Shown: piece by piece, positions 1 to 8,403 of the stretch
How the letters are laid out: each line of letters begins with the position of its first letter
How positions within the stretch are numbered: position 1 is the first letter of the stretch
DNA from: an uncultured Parabacteroides sp.
GTDB taxonomy: Bacteria > Bacteroidota > Bacteroidia > Bacteroidales > Tannerellaceae
Assembly (NCBI GenBank): GCA_900541965.1
Contig: UQLN01000065.1
Coordinates: forward strand, 1 to 23,558
Length of the DNA stretch: 23,558 nucleotides
Direction: 5' to 3'
Program-made: the position numbers and the translations under genes
The notes under the pieces: model-generated
Database searches by the model: none
Seen by the model: only the letters and a program-made list of their open reading frames with translations
What the model was told of the DNA's origin: nothing

Positions 1-194
1 TACCTCCGCGCGCAAGCGAAGCCATAAAACAGTGCTGCAAAACCGCTTCGCGCATCAGCGGACGCTTCAAACAGTGCTGCAAAACCACTTCGCTCGTCAG
101 CGGAGACACCAAACAGCACTGTAAAACCCTTTCGCTCGCCAGCGAAGGTATCAAACAGTGCTGTATCCTGCTTTCGCTCGCCAGCGGAACTATT
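1..194. repeat. 42-bp tandem repeat array (four full units plus a partial one)
   Basis: Units begin at 27, 69, 111 and 153, each starting AAACAG and spaced exactly 42 bases. Bases 3-26 match the second half of a further unit, so the array continues left of the window. Each unit carries a short inverted repeat, clearest in the third (TTCGCT, four bases, AGCGAA). There are no unique spacers between units, so this is not a CRISPR array. Confidence 0.85.
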
Positions 195-227
195 TCTTTA
201 TTAAATATCCATACTTTAATCAGGTGA
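3..227 (+). CDS. Possible C-terminal tail of an ORF with 14-residue Cys-rich repeats (partial at left edge)
   Basis: One forward frame stays open from base 3 to a TGA at 225-227 through the whole 42-bp array. It reads as a 14-residue repeat beginning KQCCKT, with variants KQHCKT and KQCCIL, and with S-L-A-S or S-R-I-S later in the unit. Tgc/tgt changes between units are silent, and the period is a multiple of three. There is no start codon in the window, so a real gene would have to begin upstream. Another frame is also open through most of the array (stop at 122-124), so openness alone is weak proof of coding. It may equally be a non-coding repeat. No function is suggested. Confidence 0.25.
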   Translation, partial: PPRASEAIKQCCKTASRISGRFKQCCKTTSLVSGDTKQHCKTLSLASEGIKQCCILLSLASGTISLLNIHTLIR

Positions 228-328
228 CAGTTGACAAGTGACAGTTGACAGTTGGGCTTCGCGCTCGGTATGCAAACCGACTGAAAGCCGCCAATAACTG
301 TCAATTGTCACATGTCAACTGTCAATTG
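221..328. repeat. Large imperfect inverted repeat built from TGACAGTTGACA-like units
   Basis: The left arm 221-255 and the right arm 291-328 are complementary at about 31 of 35 aligned positions, with one 3-base gap. The middle holds smaller complementary pieces (GGCTT with AAGCC; CGGT with ACCG), so the whole stretch can fold into one long hairpin. It is followed by a T-rich run at 329-343, so it could end a transcript coming from the left. The arms consist of tandem copies of a unit like TGACAATTGACAG; the same unit recurs at 8367-8403. Apart from this repeat and the array before it, I see no gene in 228-396. Confidence 0.75.
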
Positions 329-396
329 TTTTTATTGTCTTTAAAACCTTAACTTTTTAGGCCGTGGGTTGTTCTATAAGGACTAAACGCCTTGGT

Positions 397-1392
397 ATGA
401 AACGTGTGATTGGTATATATCTTGTCTTGATGACTCTTGGGTTTATCTCCTGTTCCGGCAAAGATGAACTATGGGTGGAGGAAACAGTCCGTTTATCCGT
501 TTCGGTTCCTGTTTTCGATGCGGAAGTTCATTCTCGGACAAGCATGACAGGAAGCAAAGCTGCGTTTATCGGAGGTGACAGGATAGGAGTTTTTGAAACA
601 TTGACCGGTAGTAATAATGTTGCTTTTTCATATAATGGAACATTGTGGGGGACAACAACTCCCGTTTATTGGCGCAATAATACTTCCATACATACATTCT
701 ACGCCTATTACCCGTATACGGTTTCCAGCCAGGGATTATCCGTTGCCATTCCTGTATTAAACCAACAAAAAGTATCCACCGTTCCGGATGCCGCCTGCGA
801 TATGCTGGTAACGCCTGTTGCTACAACCCAGACACGAAGCAGCAGTACCAGTGTAGGTCTTACGATGAGCCATAACTTTGCCTTGCTGCGGTTCGATATT
901 AAAATGAGTGTTCTGAGCCTTTTGAATCCTTATGTACTCGATTCATTGATTGTCCGTGGCGGAAATGCACAGGGGGGAACCGGTCCTTATGGCATGTTTA
1001 ATACCACGAATGATATAAACAGGGTTAGTTATAACCTCTCGTCCAAATCCTTTAATTTATCACCCAATAATAGTACGACTTGCTCCCAGTTCCTGAGAGT
1101 TGCCCCTCCTTCAGTCAATATCCAGACCACGGCTGTTTCTGTGTATGTACTTATACTTCCCGGTGAATATGAAAATCCGTCTCCGGCTATCAACCTGAAA
1201 CTTTCCACATTGGGAATTCTTCCTAAAAATACAGGTTTTCTGGTTTTACCGGGTTCGGCTTCTTTTAAAGCCGGTTCTATGTATGTCTATCAGGTATCGG
1301 TCGGTTTGAATCTTTTAGGAGGTACCAAAGCCGGAGGAGGGGAGAAAGAACCTGTTACGCTATCGGTGGCAATAGACCGGTGGTTTCCTTAA
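397..1392 (+). CDS. Fimbrillin-like lipoprotein (Mfa-like/fimbrillin family)
   Basis: Probable pilus subunit or pilus-associated surface lipoprotein. Starting at the ATG at 397 gives 331 residues with a lipoprotein signal peptide: a basic start (MKR), a hydrophobic stretch, and a lipobox ending in Cys19 (LGFISC). An upstream GTG at 364 would add 11 residues ahead of the signal and is less likely. The mature N-terminus carries the SRTS stretch followed by a 'W/F-I-GGD-IGVF' block, then a 'VYWRNNTSIHTFYAYYPY' region, all typical of Bacteroides fimbrillin-like proteins. It ends in an 'AIDRWFP' segment comparable to the I-x-DW ending of the next protein. Fimbrillins of this type are exported as lipoproteins and assembled by donor-strand exchange; that is family knowledge. 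The next gene is a paralogue 51 bases downstream on the same strand, so the two are probably co-transcribed. Confidence 0.8.
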   Translation: MKRVIGIYLVLMTLGFISCSGKDELWVEETVRLSVSVPVFDAEVHSRTSMTGSKAAFIGGDRIGVFETLTGSNNVAFSYNGTLWGTTTPVYWRNNTSIHTFYAYYPYTVSSQGLSVAIPVLNQQKVSTVPDAACDMLVTPVATTQTRSSSTSVGLTMSHNFALLRFDIKMSVLSLLNPYVLDSLIVRGGNAQGGTGPYGMFNTTNDINRVSYNLSSKSFNLSPNNSTTCSQFLRVAPPSVNIQTTAVSVYVLILPGEYENPSPAINLKLSTLGILPKNTGFLVLPGSASFKAGSMYVYQVSVGLNLLGGTKAGGGEKEPVTLSVAIDRWFP

Positions 1393-1443
1393 TTAAAAAA
1401 AGTGTTTTCCTTATTGATTGTTCAATTTTAAAAAAGTAATGAG

Positions 1444-2430
1444 ATGAAGCGACTAATGATTTATGCAGCTACAGCAATAACCCTGATGGGATGTAGTAAT
1501 GATCCGGGATGTGATTGGGACCGAAGCCAAAAACCGGGTGTAGACCTTGGTAGTGAAGATATTCAAATTGAGGCACTGCTTGCAGATGTGCAACCTGTTA
1601 CGCGAACCTCCATTGACGGTACCGGCAAGGCCTCGTGGATAAACGGAGATGCTTTGGGACTGTTCTGTCCACAGGCAAAGGCTCCGGCTGTTAATGTAAG
1701 CTATACTGTTTCGGGATTACCGGCATCTCCGGTATGGGCTCCGGCCACCGGTATTTATTGGGCGGATGGAGCTACTTCGCATACATTCCTTGCCTATGCG
1801 CCGTATGCAAGCGGAAATACTTCGGCTTCCAGTGTGAAGTTGCCGGCATTGACTCCTCAGACAGGTACGGTAAATCCGGCACAGGATTTTCTTATCTCCA
1901 ATAATTATGGTACAACCGGGATTGTACGTCCTGCAAGCGGTAATGGTAATGTGGGACTTATCTTTACGCATGCTTTCGCTCTGGTTCAGTTGCAGTTTAC
2001 CATTAATGCGAGTGTCGCTTCCGGTACTACTTTACAATCGTGCGTATTAGCCGGAGGTACTTCCGATAAGCTATATACATCGGATGGTAATTCAACGATT
2101 TCTTTGTCGACAGGGGCTATTACAGCTGCAGGAACAACAACAAATACATTGACAGTTTCTCCCACTACACCTCCGGTACTGAGCTCAACAGCAACCAGCC
2201 TTTTCTTTGTTATTCTGCCGGGAACGTTTATTCCTACTGTACAGATTACTTTGAGTGAAGGAGGTTCGACCATCACGGTACCGACAGGAAGTCTAACTTC
2301 GACAACTTATAATGCAGGTTCCAAATATATGTATACCGTGAGCATATCCCGTACGGCAATCAGTCTTTCCAATCCTACCATTACAGACTGGAATGCTGTT
2401 TCTTCCGGTTCTATAAACGGTGGCATTTAA
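1444..2430 (+). CDS. Fimbrillin-like lipoprotein, paralogue of the preceding gene
   Basis: A 328-residue protein with a lipoprotein signal ending at Cys17 (TLMGC). It follows the same plan as its neighbour: a VTRTSIDG stretch, then W-I-NGD-LGLF, then a 'GIYWADGATSHTFLAYAPY' block, a 'DFLI' segment, an 'LIFTHAFALVQLQF' strand, and an ITDWN motif at the end. These are hallmarks of the Bacteroides fimbrillin-like family. The middle is rich in Ser, Thr and Gly, as expected of a surface beta-sandwich. The two paralogues are diverged but collinear, suggesting an old tandem duplication. No usher-like or anchor pilin gene is visible nearby, so the role (shaft, tip or anchor) cannot be assigned. The gene ends 23 bases before a hairpin shared with the convergent catalase gene. 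Confidence 0.85.
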   Translation: MKRLMIYAATAITLMGCSNDPGCDWDRSQKPGVDLGSEDIQIEALLADVQPVTRTSIDGTGKASWINGDALGLFCPQAKAPAVNVSYTVSGLPASPVWAPATGIYWADGATSHTFLAYAPYASGNTSASSVKLPALTPQTGTVNPAQDFLISNNYGTTGIVRPASGNGNVGLIFTHAFALVQLQFTINASVASGTTLQSCVLAGGTSDKLYTSDGNSTISLSTGAITAAGTTTNTLTVSPTTPPVLSSTATSLFFVILPGTFIPTVQITLSEGGSTITVPTGSLTSTTYNAGSKYMYTVSISRTAISLSNPTITDWNAVSSGSINGGI

Positions 2431-2444
2431 GCCATATGATTGTA

Positions 2445-2488
2445 TAAAAAAGACAGGCACGGATTATTTCAAATATAATCCGTGCCTG
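2445..2488 (-). terminator. Rho-independent terminator of katA, between convergent genes
   Basis: A perfect 14-bp stem (CAGGCACGGATTAT at 2454-2467 with its complement at 2475-2488) has a 7-base loop. Read on the minus strand it is followed closely by TCTTTTTT, so it serves the catalase transcript. On the plus strand the stem has no good T-run, but it may still hinder read-through from the fimbrillin genes. Confidence 0.85.
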
Positions 2489-2507
2489 AATACTGTCCGG
2501 GGAACTT

Positions 2508-3974
2508 TTACCTTGTTTCTTTCAGTGCGTCTTCCAGACTGATGCCTAAAGCATCGGCAATGCCTTTACCGTAAGCCGGGTCTGCCTTGTAGCAGTTGCG
2601 TACATGACGCTGTTGGATGAACAGTTCGGCTCCTCCTATCTGACGTGCCGTGTTTTCGAACAATAACTGTTGTTCTTCGGCAGTCATCAACCGGAACAGG
2701 GCGCCGGGTTGGCTGTAATAATCATCATCGTATTCGCGTTCGTTGTAATTATAGATGTCTCCATTAGCCTTGTATGGCGGTTCTTTGTTTTCGGGAGAGT
2801 CTTTCCATTCTCCATAGCTGTTTGGTTCGTATCCTTTCGCTGCACCGTAGTTGCCATCCACACGCATGGCACCGTCGCGGTGATAAGCATGGAACGGACA
2901 GCGAGGTTTGTTTACCGGAATTTGTTCCAGATTAACACCCAGGCGATAGCGCTGTGCGTCTCCATACGAGAATAATCTTCCCTGCAACATCTTATCCGGA
3001 GAGAAGCCGATACCGTCCACGATATTCATCGGGTTGAATGCAGCCTGTTCCACTTCGGCGAAATAGTTTTCCGGGTTGCGGTTCAGTTCCAGGATACCTA
3101 CATCCTGCAACGGGAAGTCTTTGTGGGGCCATACCTTTGTCAGGTCGAACGGATTGATGGGATACGTATTCGCCTGTTCTTCGGTCATTAGCTGTATCTG
3201 GAACTTCCATTTCGGGAAATCCCCTTTTTCAATGCTTTCGAAAAGGTCGCGTTGGTGGGATTCGCGGTCTTTGGCGATGATGGCTTCTGCCTCTTGGTCG
3301 GTCAGGTTTTTGATGCCTTGCATCGTCCTCAGATGGAATTTTACCCAGATACGTTCGTTGTTGGCATTCAGGAAGCTATACGTATGGCTTCCGAATCCAT
3401 GCATATGGCGGTAAGAATAAGGAATACCGCGTGTGCTCATCGTAATGGTTACCTGATGCAATGCTTCGGGAAGCAATGTCCAGAAATCCCAGTTGTTATT
3501 GGCACTGCGCATATTCGTTTTCGGGTCTCTCTTCACAGCGTGGTTGAGGTCCGGAAACTTCAACGGGTCACGCAGGAAGAACACAGGAGTATTGTTGCCA
3601 ACTAAATCCCAGTTACCTTCTTCCGTGTAGAATTTCATGGCGAAGCCGCGAATATCGCGTTCTGCATCGGCTGCACCACGTTCGCCTGCTACGGTAGAGA
3701 AGCGGACAAAGCAGTCGGTTTTCTTGCCAACTTCGCTGAAGATGGCAGCTTTAGTATACTTTGTAATGTCGTGAGTCACGGTAAATGTGCCGTAAGCTCC
3801 GGAACCTTTGGCGTGCATACGTCTTTCGGGAATTACCTCCCGGTCGAAATGTGCGAGCTTTTCAATTAACCACGGGTCTTGCAATAACACTTGCCCGCGG
3901 GGACCTACTGTCTGTGTGTTCTGATTGTCTGCAACGGGGCGTCCGTTAGCAGTAGTTAGCTTTTTGTTGTCCAT
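2508..3974 (-). CDS. katA: Heme catalase KatA (small-subunit, clade 3 type)
   Basis: Breaks down hydrogen peroxide to water and oxygen in the cytoplasm. The 488-residue length fits small-subunit heme catalases. The distal His is at 54 (ERRMHAKG), the distal Asn at about 127 (DLVGNNTPVFF), and the proximal heme-ligand Tyr at 337 within RLFSYGDAQRYRLG. The RFSTVAGERG and 'DPLKFPDLNHAVKRDP' segments are also typical. There is no signal peptide. A Bacteroides-type promoter lies 81-112 bases upstream and a strong terminator follows. In Bacteroides fragilis the katA gene is induced by peroxide through OxyR; whether that holds here cannot be read from the sequence. The gene is probably monocistronic. 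Confidence 0.97.
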   Translation of the reverse strand: MDNKKLTTANGRPVADNQNTQTVGPRGQVLLQDPWLIEKLAHFDREVIPERRMHAKGSGAYGTFTVTHDITKYTKAAIFSEVGKKTDCFVRFSTVAGERGAADAERDIRGFAMKFYTEEGNWDLVGNNTPVFFLRDPLKFPDLNHAVKRDPKTNMRSANNNWDFWTLLPEALHQVTITMSTRGIPYSYRHMHGFGSHTYSFLNANNERIWVKFHLRTMQGIKNLTDQEAEAIIAKDRESHQRDLFESIEKGDFPKWKFQIQLMTEEQANTYPINPFDLTKVWPHKDFPLQDVGILELNRNPENYFAEVEQAAFNPMNIVDGIGFSPDKMLQGRLFSYGDAQRYRLGVNLEQIPVNKPRCPFHAYHRDGAMRVDGNYGAAKGYEPNSYGEWKDSPENKEPPYKANGDIYNYNEREYDDDYYSQPGALFRLMTAEEQQLLFENTARQIGGAELFIQQRHVRNCYKADPAYGKGIADALGISLEDALKETR

Positions 3975-4054
3975 AAGAATGTTTTTTTGTATTAGTTCAG
4001 ATATTCCCTATATAATTAACTGATTTAATACGTTTTTTGTTTATAATTATATCA

Positions 4055-4086
4055 CAAAAATAGAATATTATATAATGACTATCAAA
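4055..4086 (-). promoter_or_regulatory. Predicted katA promoter (Bacteroides -33/-7 type)
   Basis: On the minus strand TTTG (4083-4086) is followed by exactly 20 bases and then TATTTTTG (4055-4062), matching the Bacteroides consensus TTTG, 19-21 bases, TAnnTTTG. The -33 box lies only 4 bases from the stop codon of the RND pump gene, so the katA promoter sits directly against the end of the efflux operon. The leader to the katA start would be about 75 bases. Confidence 0.6.
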
Positions 4087-4089
4087 TAG

Positions 4090-7000
4090 TTAATTTTGAT
4101 GATCAGATAGATCGGGTTTATGTTTCCTGTCTAAAACTTTCTCCTGGAACAACTGTAACAGTTCATAGAAGCTGGGTATAAACATGGTCGCGAATATTGT
4201 GTTTACCGCCATCCCGAACACTACGGCTGCACCGAGCGAAATACGGCTTTCGGCTCCTGCTCCGGTAGCAAACAACAAGGGCATCACACCCAAGACGAAT
4301 GCAAAGGATGTCATCAGAATCGGACGCAAACGGACGTGCCCTGCTTCCAGTGCCGAGTCGCGTATCGGATTGCCGGCTTTGTGATAGTCGCGTGCGAACT
4401 CTACTATCAGGATAACGTTCTTTGCCGAGAGGGCGATAAGCAGGATGATACCGATTTGTGTATAGATACTGACCGGTATTCCCATAACGAAGCATCCCAA
4501 TAATGCACCCAACAGGGCGATAGGTAATCCCATGATGGCAGCCAGCGGACTGGTCCAGCTTTCATATTGGGCGGATAGCACCAGATAGGCGACGAGCAAT
4601 GCCATGATAAAGATAATCGAGGTGGTGGAGCCTGCCTTTGTCTCCTGATAGGCCACAGAGGTCCATTCGTATCCGAAGTTACCGCCCAGTTGTTCCTGTA
4701 TGAGTTCTTCCATTGCCTGTATCGCCTCGTCTGAGCTATATTCCGGATTGGGAATGCAGGTGATGGATGCGGATGAATACATATTATAGAGGTTTATCTG
4801 GTCCAGGCCCAATGTCTCTTTAATTTCTGTAAAGGCGGAGAAGGGAACCATCTTGCCATCGCTGTTTTCGATGCTCAGGTGCAGTACGTCGTCAATCGTT
4901 TTTTGTGCCTGGCTACCGGCTTCAATCTTCACCTGATAGATACGCCCGAACTCTACAAAGTCGTTTACATAGGCTGCTCCCATATAGTAACTTAAGGTAG
5001 AGAATACCTCGTTGAGTTGCAGACCGAGCAGTTGTACCTTGTCCCTGTCGATGTTCAGCAGGTATTGCGGGACATTCGCCTGGTACATGCAGGAGAGGCT
5101 GAGCAACTGCGGTTTTGTGCGGTAGGAAGCTTCCAGCGTTTCGATGGCACGTTGCATCTCCGTAGGTCCGAGGTTCTTGCGGTCTTCCAGTTGCAGTTGC
5201 AAGCCACCGGAAGCTCCCAGTCCCGGAATGGCAGGGGGAACCATTGCGAATATCTGTGCTTCTTGGATGCCGTATGCTTCGCGGTTGAAACGATTCACAA
5301 CAGACTGCGCCTTTTCGTTCCTTCCAGTTCTTCAGGATGACAAAATAAGTCCCTGCATTAGAGAGTTCCCCGCCGCCCATAATGGAGAAGCCGCTAATCC
5401 CGATATAGGTCTTGACCTCCGGGTAGCTGTCCAGTATCCGGTTGATTTGCTTGCTCACCGCTTCCGTCCGATTCAGGCTGGATGCCGGAGGCAATTGGCT
5501 GGATACAAGGAAATAGCCGTCGTCTTCTTGGGGAATAAAGGTAGTCGGCCAACGCATAAACATCAGGACTGCCGCAGCCGTGATGATGCCGAATGCTATC
5601 AGGGTGGGTACCGGCTTCTTGAGCATCTTGCCGGTGATGTCGTCGTATATCTGCTGGGTTTTTCCGAACCCTTTGTTGAAAGTTTTGAATACAAAGAAGT
5701 TGGAACCCTTGTTCGTTTGCAGGAACAGGGCGCATAGAGCAGGTGTCAGTGTCAGCGAGTTGATACCGCTCAGTACAGTAGCTGAAGCGATAGTCAATGC
5801 AAACTGTTTATACAGTTGTCCGGAGATACCACTGATAAAGGTAGTCGGGATAAATACTGCCAATAACACGAGGACTACGCCTACGATGGGTCCGGTTATT
5901 TCCTTCATCGCCTCTGTCACAGCTTCCCGTGCTGTGTATTTTCCCGTATCCATCAGACGCGAGGAGTTCTCGACCACCACGATGGCATCGTCCACCACAA
6001 TAGCAATGGCAAGGATTAAGCCGAACAAGGTCAGAGTATTGATGGAGAAACCCAATGCCGACATCACAGCCAGTGTTCCTATCAGGGAAACAGGGATGGT
6101 GATACATGGGATGATAACGGCACGGAAGTTCTGGAGGAAGAGGAAGATAACCAGAATAACCAGTGCGGTAGTTTCGAGGAAAGTAACCAGCACTTCATCG
6201 ATAGAGGCGTTGATTACTTCGGTGGTGTCCAGGGTGACTTCATATTTTACCCCATCGGGGAGGTTCGCTCCTAATTGCGCCATTTTCTCTTTTACAGCTT
6301 TTGCAACATCCAATGAGTTGGAACCGGGAAGCTGATAGATGGCAATGGCTGCCGTTTGTTGTCCTTTCAGGTTGGAGGTGACGTTGTAGGAAGAACTGCC
6401 CAGTTCGATACGTGCCACATCTTTCAGCCGGAGCAGTTTACCTCCCTTTTCTGTGCGGAGGATAATGTTACCGAACTCTTCGGGAGTTGTCAGCCTGCCT
6501 TTTACCGTCAGGGTGTATTGAAATGGATTATCGGCGCTGGCGATAGGTTGCCCTACATAACCGGCGGATACTTGTGTATTCTGGGTAGAGATAGCCTGAA
6601 ACACCATATTGGGGGTCAGATTGCGGATACGCATGGCGGAAGGGTCGAGCCAGATACGCATACTGTAGCTGCCGGCGCCCATCACGCTGACGGAACCGAC
6701 TCCGGGAAGGCGGGTCAGCTCGTTTGTCATATTCAGGCTGGCATAGTTGCCGAGGTAAAGACCGTCGTAAACCGGATTATCTGATGAAAGTGTGAGCATC
6801 ATCACAATGTTGGACGACTGTTTGCGCGTTGTGATACCCTGCACGATAACAGCTTCCGGCAGACTTCCCTGTGCAATGCTTACACGGTTCTGCACCATAA
6901 CGGTGGCCATGTCGATGTCGGTACCTACGGCAAATGTGATAGTCAATGAATACGCTCCGGAACTGGAGGAGTTGGAACTCATATAAAGCATTCCGTCCAC

Positions 7001-7213
7001 ACCGTTCACTTGCTGTTCGATGGGTAATCCTACGGTTTGTGCAACTGTTTCCGCATTCGCTCCGGGGTAGACCGCAGATACCTCGACGGTAGGCGGTGTG
7101 ATTTCCGGATATTGGGCAATGGGTAATATATGGAGTGTGACTAATCCGGCTACCACCATGATAAGTGCGAGGACGGTAGCGAATATGGGTCTGTTTATGA
7201 AGAACTTTACCAT
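4090..7213 (-). pseudogene. RND multidrug efflux pump (HAE1/AcrB-MexB type), split by a frameshift
   Basis: Inner-membrane proton-driven pump of a tripartite exporter. The first frame (start 7213) gives MVKFFINRPIFATV and continues correctly to about residue 636 (YFVILKNWKERKGA, near 5305). It then runs out of frame to a stop at 4922. The second frame, from about 5300 to 4090, resumes the family sequence with 'NREAYGIQEAQIFAM' and carries the second half. The proton-relay Asp pair is present in the first part (residues 408-409 in VVDDAIVVVEN) and the TM10 Lys in the second (SAKNVILIVEFA). The shift equals one extra base or two missing bases (mod 3). Rejoined, the protein would be about 1,040 residues, normal for the family. 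Unless this is a sequencing error, or the halves assemble, the pump is inactive. It is the last gene of the operon, 8 bases after the fusion protein gene. Confidence 0.9.
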
Positions 7214-7221
7214 AGCTTCGT

Positions 7222-8343
7222 TTATTTAATTGGCTTAATACTCATTCCGTCCCTGACTTTCAGTAGTGCGGTGGTGACGTACCGTTCGCCGGGCTTTATT
7301 CCTTCCAGAACTTGTCGGAGAGTGTCGCCTACCAGTTGCCCGGGTTCTATATGACGGTATTTTACTATGTTGGAGTCGTTTACGATATAGAGGAATTTCC
7401 CCAACTGGTCGGTACCGATGGAGGCGTCGCGTACGAGCAGGGCGTCTTTTTGTTCGCTGTAAGGGAGGGTGATGGTTACATACAGGCCGCTTTTCAACTT
7501 TCCGTCTTTATTGTCGAGATTGGCACGTACGGTCAGGGTTCCGGTGGAAAGGTCTATGTTGGGGGAGAGATAATCGAGCTTTCCGATATAGCTTTGCTCG
7601 CTTTCGTGTCCGAGACGGACGATAACGTCACTGGGCATCTTTACTGTGGAATCGTTTTGGGCGGCGACCATCATCATCTTCATAAGCTGATTATCTTCAA
7701 TGTTGAAGTATACGTACATCATGTCATCCTTATATAAGGTGGCAAGGGTAACAGGTTGCACGGAACCGTTGATATAGTTTCCGACATCATAACTCGCCTT
7801 GGTAATCCGTCCGTCGAATGGAGCGCGGATATAGCAGTAACCGAGGTTTGTCTTTGCCGTATTTAACTGAGCGGTCGCATTGCGCACGGAAGCTTCCATT
7901 TCTGCTACGGTCGATTGTGCTTGCAATACCTGTATCTGGCTGACAGCCCCGCTCTTTGCTGCTTCTGTCATCCGTTCGTAATTGCTGCGGGCATAGGCGA
8001 GTTGGGCTTGTGCCGTTTTGAGTGCGGCTTCTGCCTGTGTTACATTATCTTCGTAAATATCCGGTTCGATGACGAATATCAAGTCGCCCTGTTTCACTTT
8101 CGCTCCGGCTTTCAGGTGGGACGCACGCAGGTAACCGTTTACACGAGCCACCAGATTGACTGTCTTATCCGAGCTTAGGTACCCCGGATAGTCTTTCGTC
8201 AACGTAATATCCTTTACCTCCGGAGTCGCTACGCTGATGGCTGGTGCCTGCATCGCTTCCTGGTTGTCTTTTTTCTTACCGCAGCCTGCCAGAAGCAACA
8301 GTGTAAACATCACGACTCCTGTCTGTATTAATTTCCTGTCCAT
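7222..8343 (-). CDS. Efflux membrane-fusion (periplasmic adaptor) lipoprotein
   Basis: Bridges the RND pump and the outer-membrane channel in the periplasm. The 373-residue protein has a lipoprotein signal ending at Cys21 (LLLLAGC). The family order follows: a 'TLTKDYPGYLSSDKTVNLVARVNGYL' barrel and lipoyl start, a coiled-coil hairpin at about 95-165 (EAALKTAQAQLAYARSNYER to MEASVRNATAQLNTAKTNL), then 'YCYIRAPFDGRITKASYDVGNYI', the lipoyl return strand. The C-terminal barrel contains 'LRQVLEGIKPGERYVTTALLKVRDG', as in AcrA/MexA. It lies between the outer-membrane factor gene (28 bases upstream) and the RND gene (8 bases downstream), so the three form one transcript. This gene is intact although its partner pump is broken. 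Confidence 0.93.
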   Translation of the reverse strand: MDRKLIQTGVVMFTLLLLAGCGKKKDNQEAMQAPAISVATPEVKDITLTKDYPGYLSSDKTVNLVARVNGYLRASHLKAGAKVKQGDLIFVIEPDIYEDNVTQAEAALKTAQAQLAYARSNYERMTEAAKSGAVSQIQVLQAQSTVAEMEASVRNATAQLNTAKTNLGYCYIRAPFDGRITKASYDVGNYINGSVQPVTLATLYKDDMMYVYFNIEDNQLMKMMMVAAQNDSTVKMPSDVIVRLGHESEQSYIGKLDYLSPNIDLSTGTLTVRANLDNKDGKLKSGLYVTITLPYSEQKDALLVRDASIGTDQLGKFLYIVNDSNIVKYRHIEPGQLVGDTLRQVLEGIKPGERYVTTALLKVRDGMSIKPIK

Positions 8344-8366
8344 ATGTCTTTATTATTTTAGTTCTT

Positions 8367-8403
8367 AACTGTCAATTGTCACCTGTCAATTGTCCATTGT
8401 AAC
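8367..8403. repeat. Tandem TGACAATTGACAG-type repeat overlapping the end of a gene
   Basis: Read on the minus strand, this stretch contains GACAATTGACAGGTGACAA followed by another TTGACAG. It is the same unit that builds the fold-back at 221-328. It covers the last nine codons and the TGA stop of the outer-membrane factor gene. Confidence 0.7.

Noticed and set aside
1..194. CRISPR array
   Set aside because: Units of 42 bases abut directly with no unique spacers, and no cas-like gene is present.
5290..5320. Programmed ribosomal frameshift in the RND gene
   Set aside because: There is no slippery heptamer or clear stimulatory hairpin, and RND pumps are not known to use frameshifting; an indel is simpler.
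5144..6335. Long forward ORFs (197 and 251 residues) inside the RND gene
   Set aside because: They lie antisense to a clear RND coding sequence, have no family-like motifs, and start and stop without relation to gene borders.
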